Source of the DNA: Adlercreutzia equolifaciens
GTDB taxonomy: Bacteria > Actinomycetota > Coriobacteriia > Coriobacteriales > Eggerthellaceae
Direction of reading: 5' to 3'
DNA: 64,000 nt
NCBI RefSeq assembly: GCF_029076695.1
Contig: NZ_JARFIK010000002.1
Location: 1-64,000 of the forward strand
Part shown: piece by piece, positions 62,270 to 64,000 of the stretch
Numbering within the stretch: position 1 is the first letter of the stretch
How the letters are laid out: every line of letters starts with the position of its first letter
Notes under the pieces: generated by a model
What the model saw: the letters and a program-made list of their open reading frames with translations, nothing else
What the model was told of the DNA's origin: nothing
Databases searched by the model: none
Translations under genes and position numbers: made by a program

Positions 62270-64000
62270 ATGGATTTGACGAGACGAGGATTTCTGGGAG
62301 CTACCGGCGCCGCTGTGGCCGGGGTGGCCGCTGCGGGGTTGGGGCCCGCCGTGGCCGTAGCGGCTCCCGGTGATGAGGAGGCCGCCTCCCATCAGACGCA
62401 GCATCGCTGCGTCTGCCCCGGGTGTTCGGCGGGGTGCGGCGTGGTATGCACCGTGGCCGACGGGCGCATTGTGGCCGTTGAGGGTGACGAGGAGCATCCT
62501 CTGAACCGCGGAGGCTTGTGCGTGCTGGGCGCAGCGCAGGCCGACGGTCTGTGGCCCGAGACGCCGGGGGAGGGTTTGCCGGCCGCGGCGGCCCGGCCCA
62601 CAACGCCGCTGGTGCGGCGTCCCGGGGCTGACGCCTGGGAGCCCCTGGAGTGGGATGCGGCCCTCGATGAGATTGCCGATTGGGTGAAGCAGGTGCGCGA
62701 TGACTCCTTCGTCGAGAAGGAGGGCAAGGTTGCGGTGAACCGTTGCGACGGCCTGGCTAGCTTCGGTGGCGCTCGCCTGACCGCCGAAGAGCAGTACGCG
62801 CTGGGAAAGGCGCTGCGCAGCTGGGGCGTCACGCGTGTTGACAGCGAGGCGAGCCTCGACCGTGCGGCTGGCTCGTGGGCCAGCACGGCCACCATTGGCG
62901 CGCCTTCGGCGGAGGCTCCTCTGAGCAGCTGCGCCCATGCCAACGTTATTTTGTCGCTGGGCGTTGATCCGGTGCTGAACCCGGCTGTTCTGCCCTGGAT
63001 CGAGCAGGCTCAGGCCCAGGGTGCCACCTGGATTGTGGTCGACGATCATTTTACGGCCTCGGCCGAGCGTGCCGACCAGTTCGTGGCGCTGCGCCCCGGC
63101 ACGGCCATCGCGTTTCTGAACGGCCTGATGAACTATCTTATCCAGAACGATCTTTGGCAGCACGAGTACGTGCTCAACTTCACCAATGCGTCCTATGTGC
63201 TGGAGGGGAGCTTCGGGTTCGATAGCGACAAGGGGCTCTTTTCCGGCTGGAGCAAGAAGCGCGGCGCCTACGACCCGAGCGCCTGGGCCTATGAGAGCCT
63301 GCGCTCAACGGGCTGGAGCACGCTGCCTGGTAGCCCTTACGGGTGGGTTCGCTCGGCGGGCGTTCCCTCGTGGAAGCTTCCCGAGGTGCCTTCGGTGCAG
63401 CGTGACGTCACCCTGCGCAATCCCTTGTCGGCCTGGCAGCAGCTGGCCCTTCACGTGGGCCGCTACGACATCGACACGGTGGCTGCTATCTGCGGCGCCG
63501 ATGCGGGGTCCATTGAGCAGGCCTATGCGGCTTTCGGGGCCACGGGTGCCCCGGAGCAGGCGGGCACTATCCTGTACGGGGCCGGCCTGTCCGCTACCGA
63601 GACCGGTACCCAGGCCTGTCGTGCCGTGCTCATGGTGCAGTTGATGCTGGGCAACCTGGGCATGGCCGGCGGCGCAGTCCATGATTTGACCGGCGAGGCG
63701 AACAGCCAGGGCGCCCTCGACATGGGGTTGGTGGAGTACCTCCTACCGGGCTACCAGCCTATGCCCACCAAGGACACTGCCGCGCTGAAGACGTGGCTTG
63801 AGGCGCACACGGCGCCCGATGGCCAGCACACTGATCGAGCCAAGGCCCTGGTGTCGTTGCTCAAGGAGTGGTGGGGAAGCGCGGCCACGGTCGAGAACGA
63901 TTATGGCTTCAACTGGCTCCCCAAAACTTCGAGTGCGGCTGGTCAAGGACTGCTGGGCCTGGAGCGCGCTATCGACGACGGCACGGTGCAGGGCCTGTTC
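62270..64000 (+). CDS. Tat-exported FdnG-like molybdoenzyme with Asp in place of Sec/Cys (partial)
   Basis: The first 577 codons of a gene that runs off the right edge with no internal stop. Tat signal LTRRGFLGATG, then [4Fe-4S] ligands CVCPGCSAGC (about 46-55) and GLCVLG. The layout and segments (GYVRSAGVPSWKLP-type as YGWVRSAGVPSWKLP; MLGNLGMAGGAVHDLTGEANSQGA) match the periplasmic formate dehydrogenase-N/O catalytic subunit. Residue 197, which aligns with Sec196 of E. coli FdnG, is Asp (VDSEASLDRAAG instead of VxHGPT). Formate dehydrogenase activity is therefore doubtful. AAGGAAG is 12 nt before the ATG. Confidence 0.85.
   Translation, partial: MDLTRRGFLGATGAAVAGVAAAGLGPAVAVAAPGDEEAASHQTQHRCVCPGCSAGCGVVCTVADGRIVAVEGDEEHPLNRGGLCVLGAAQADGLWPETPGEGLPAAAARPTTPLVRRPGADAWEPLEWDAALDEIADWVKQVRDDSFVEKEGKVAVNRCDGLASFGGARLTAEEQYALGKALRSWGVTRVDSEASLDRAAGSWASTATIGAPSAEAPLSSCAHANVILSLGVDPVLNPAVLPWIEQAQAQGATWIVVDDHFTASAERADQFVALRPGTAIAFLNGLMNYLIQNDLWQHEYVLNFTNASYVLEGSFGFDSDKGLFSGWSKKRGAYDPSAWAYESLRSTGWSTLPGSPYGWVRSAGVPSWKLPEVPSVQRDVTLRNPLSAWQQLALHVGRYDIDTVAAICGADAGSIEQAYAAFGATGAPEQAGTILYGAGLSATETGTQACRAVLMVQLMLGNLGMAGGAVHDLTGEANSQGALDMGLVEYLLPGYQPMPTKDTAALKTWLEAHTAPDGQHTDRAKALVSLLKEWWGSAATVENDYGFNWLPKTSSAAGQGLLGLERAIDDGTVQGLF

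Noticed and set aside
62270-62900. In-frame TGA selenocysteine in either formate dehydrogenase-like gene
   Set aside because: The soluble enzyme has Cys (TGC at 60450) and the exported one has GAC at 62858; both frames are free of TGA in the relevant region.

Overview
This 64 kb window comes from a high-GC, anaerobic, respiratory bacterium. The best guess is an Eggerthella-like member of the Eggerthellaceae (Coriobacteriia). The reasons are two membrane-embedded LuxR-family regulators, several Tat-exported molybdopterin oxidoreductase modules with ferredoxin and NrfD/DmsC partners, a tungsten-type aldehyde oxidoreductase, MHS and MCT-like MFS carriers, and the general protein style. The assignment rests on gene content and recalled family resemblance, not on a marker gene. 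No rRNA, tRNA, CRISPR array, transposase or integrase was recognised.

Layout. 1-122: tail of an unidentified gene. 352-1744: MHS-type MFS carrier preceded by an overlapping 19-codon leader ORF. 1830-2053 (minus): a self-contained micro-gene with promoter, strong RBS, 9-codon ORF and terminator. 2192-6959: degenerate Fic-fold protein, PLP aminotransferase, and a membrane LuxR regulator paired with a small membrane protein. 7218-15927: NifU-like protein plus an unknown protein, then an aldehyde:ferredoxin oxidoreductase divergent from a four-gene operon (16-Cys ferredoxin, molybdoenzyme, ferredoxin, NrfD anchor). 15988-21909: VanY-like peptidase, OmpR/HK two-component operon, Nim-like flavoprotein, orphan Vsr, and a MarR-like protein with a His/Cys tail. 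21988-31310: cofactor block with pdxST and a MocR regulator, a thiM operon under a TPP riboswitch, mnmA, and cysK with a divergent LysR gene. 31307-38562: regulators surrounding frc (formyl-CoA transferase). 38761-46518: eight-gene molybdoenzyme operon with its own chaperone and NapG/NapH-like proteins. 46611-53678 (minus): oxc, AEC carrier and PFOR, with one member of a 105-bp hairpin repeat family in each of two gaps and an inverted pair in the third. 54005-64000: CDF transporter, membrane protein, MFS carrier, soluble formate dehydrogenase with a fused diaphorase subunit, and the start of an exported FdnG-like molybdoenzyme with Asp at the Sec/Cys position.

How it works together. Frc and Oxc convert oxalate via oxalyl-CoA to formyl-CoA and CO2; Frc then releases formate, which the soluble FDH can oxidise to give ferredoxin/NAD(P)H-level electrons. 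PFOR and the AEC carrier sit in the oxc operon. The exported molybdoenzymes would be terminal reductases or periplasmic dehydrogenases coupled to the quinone pool. Similar GC-rich dyads lie about 30 bp upstream of the -10 regions of the AOR, ferredoxin and oxc genes, and one lies before the molybdoenzyme operon, suggesting a shared, possibly LuxR-type, regulon.
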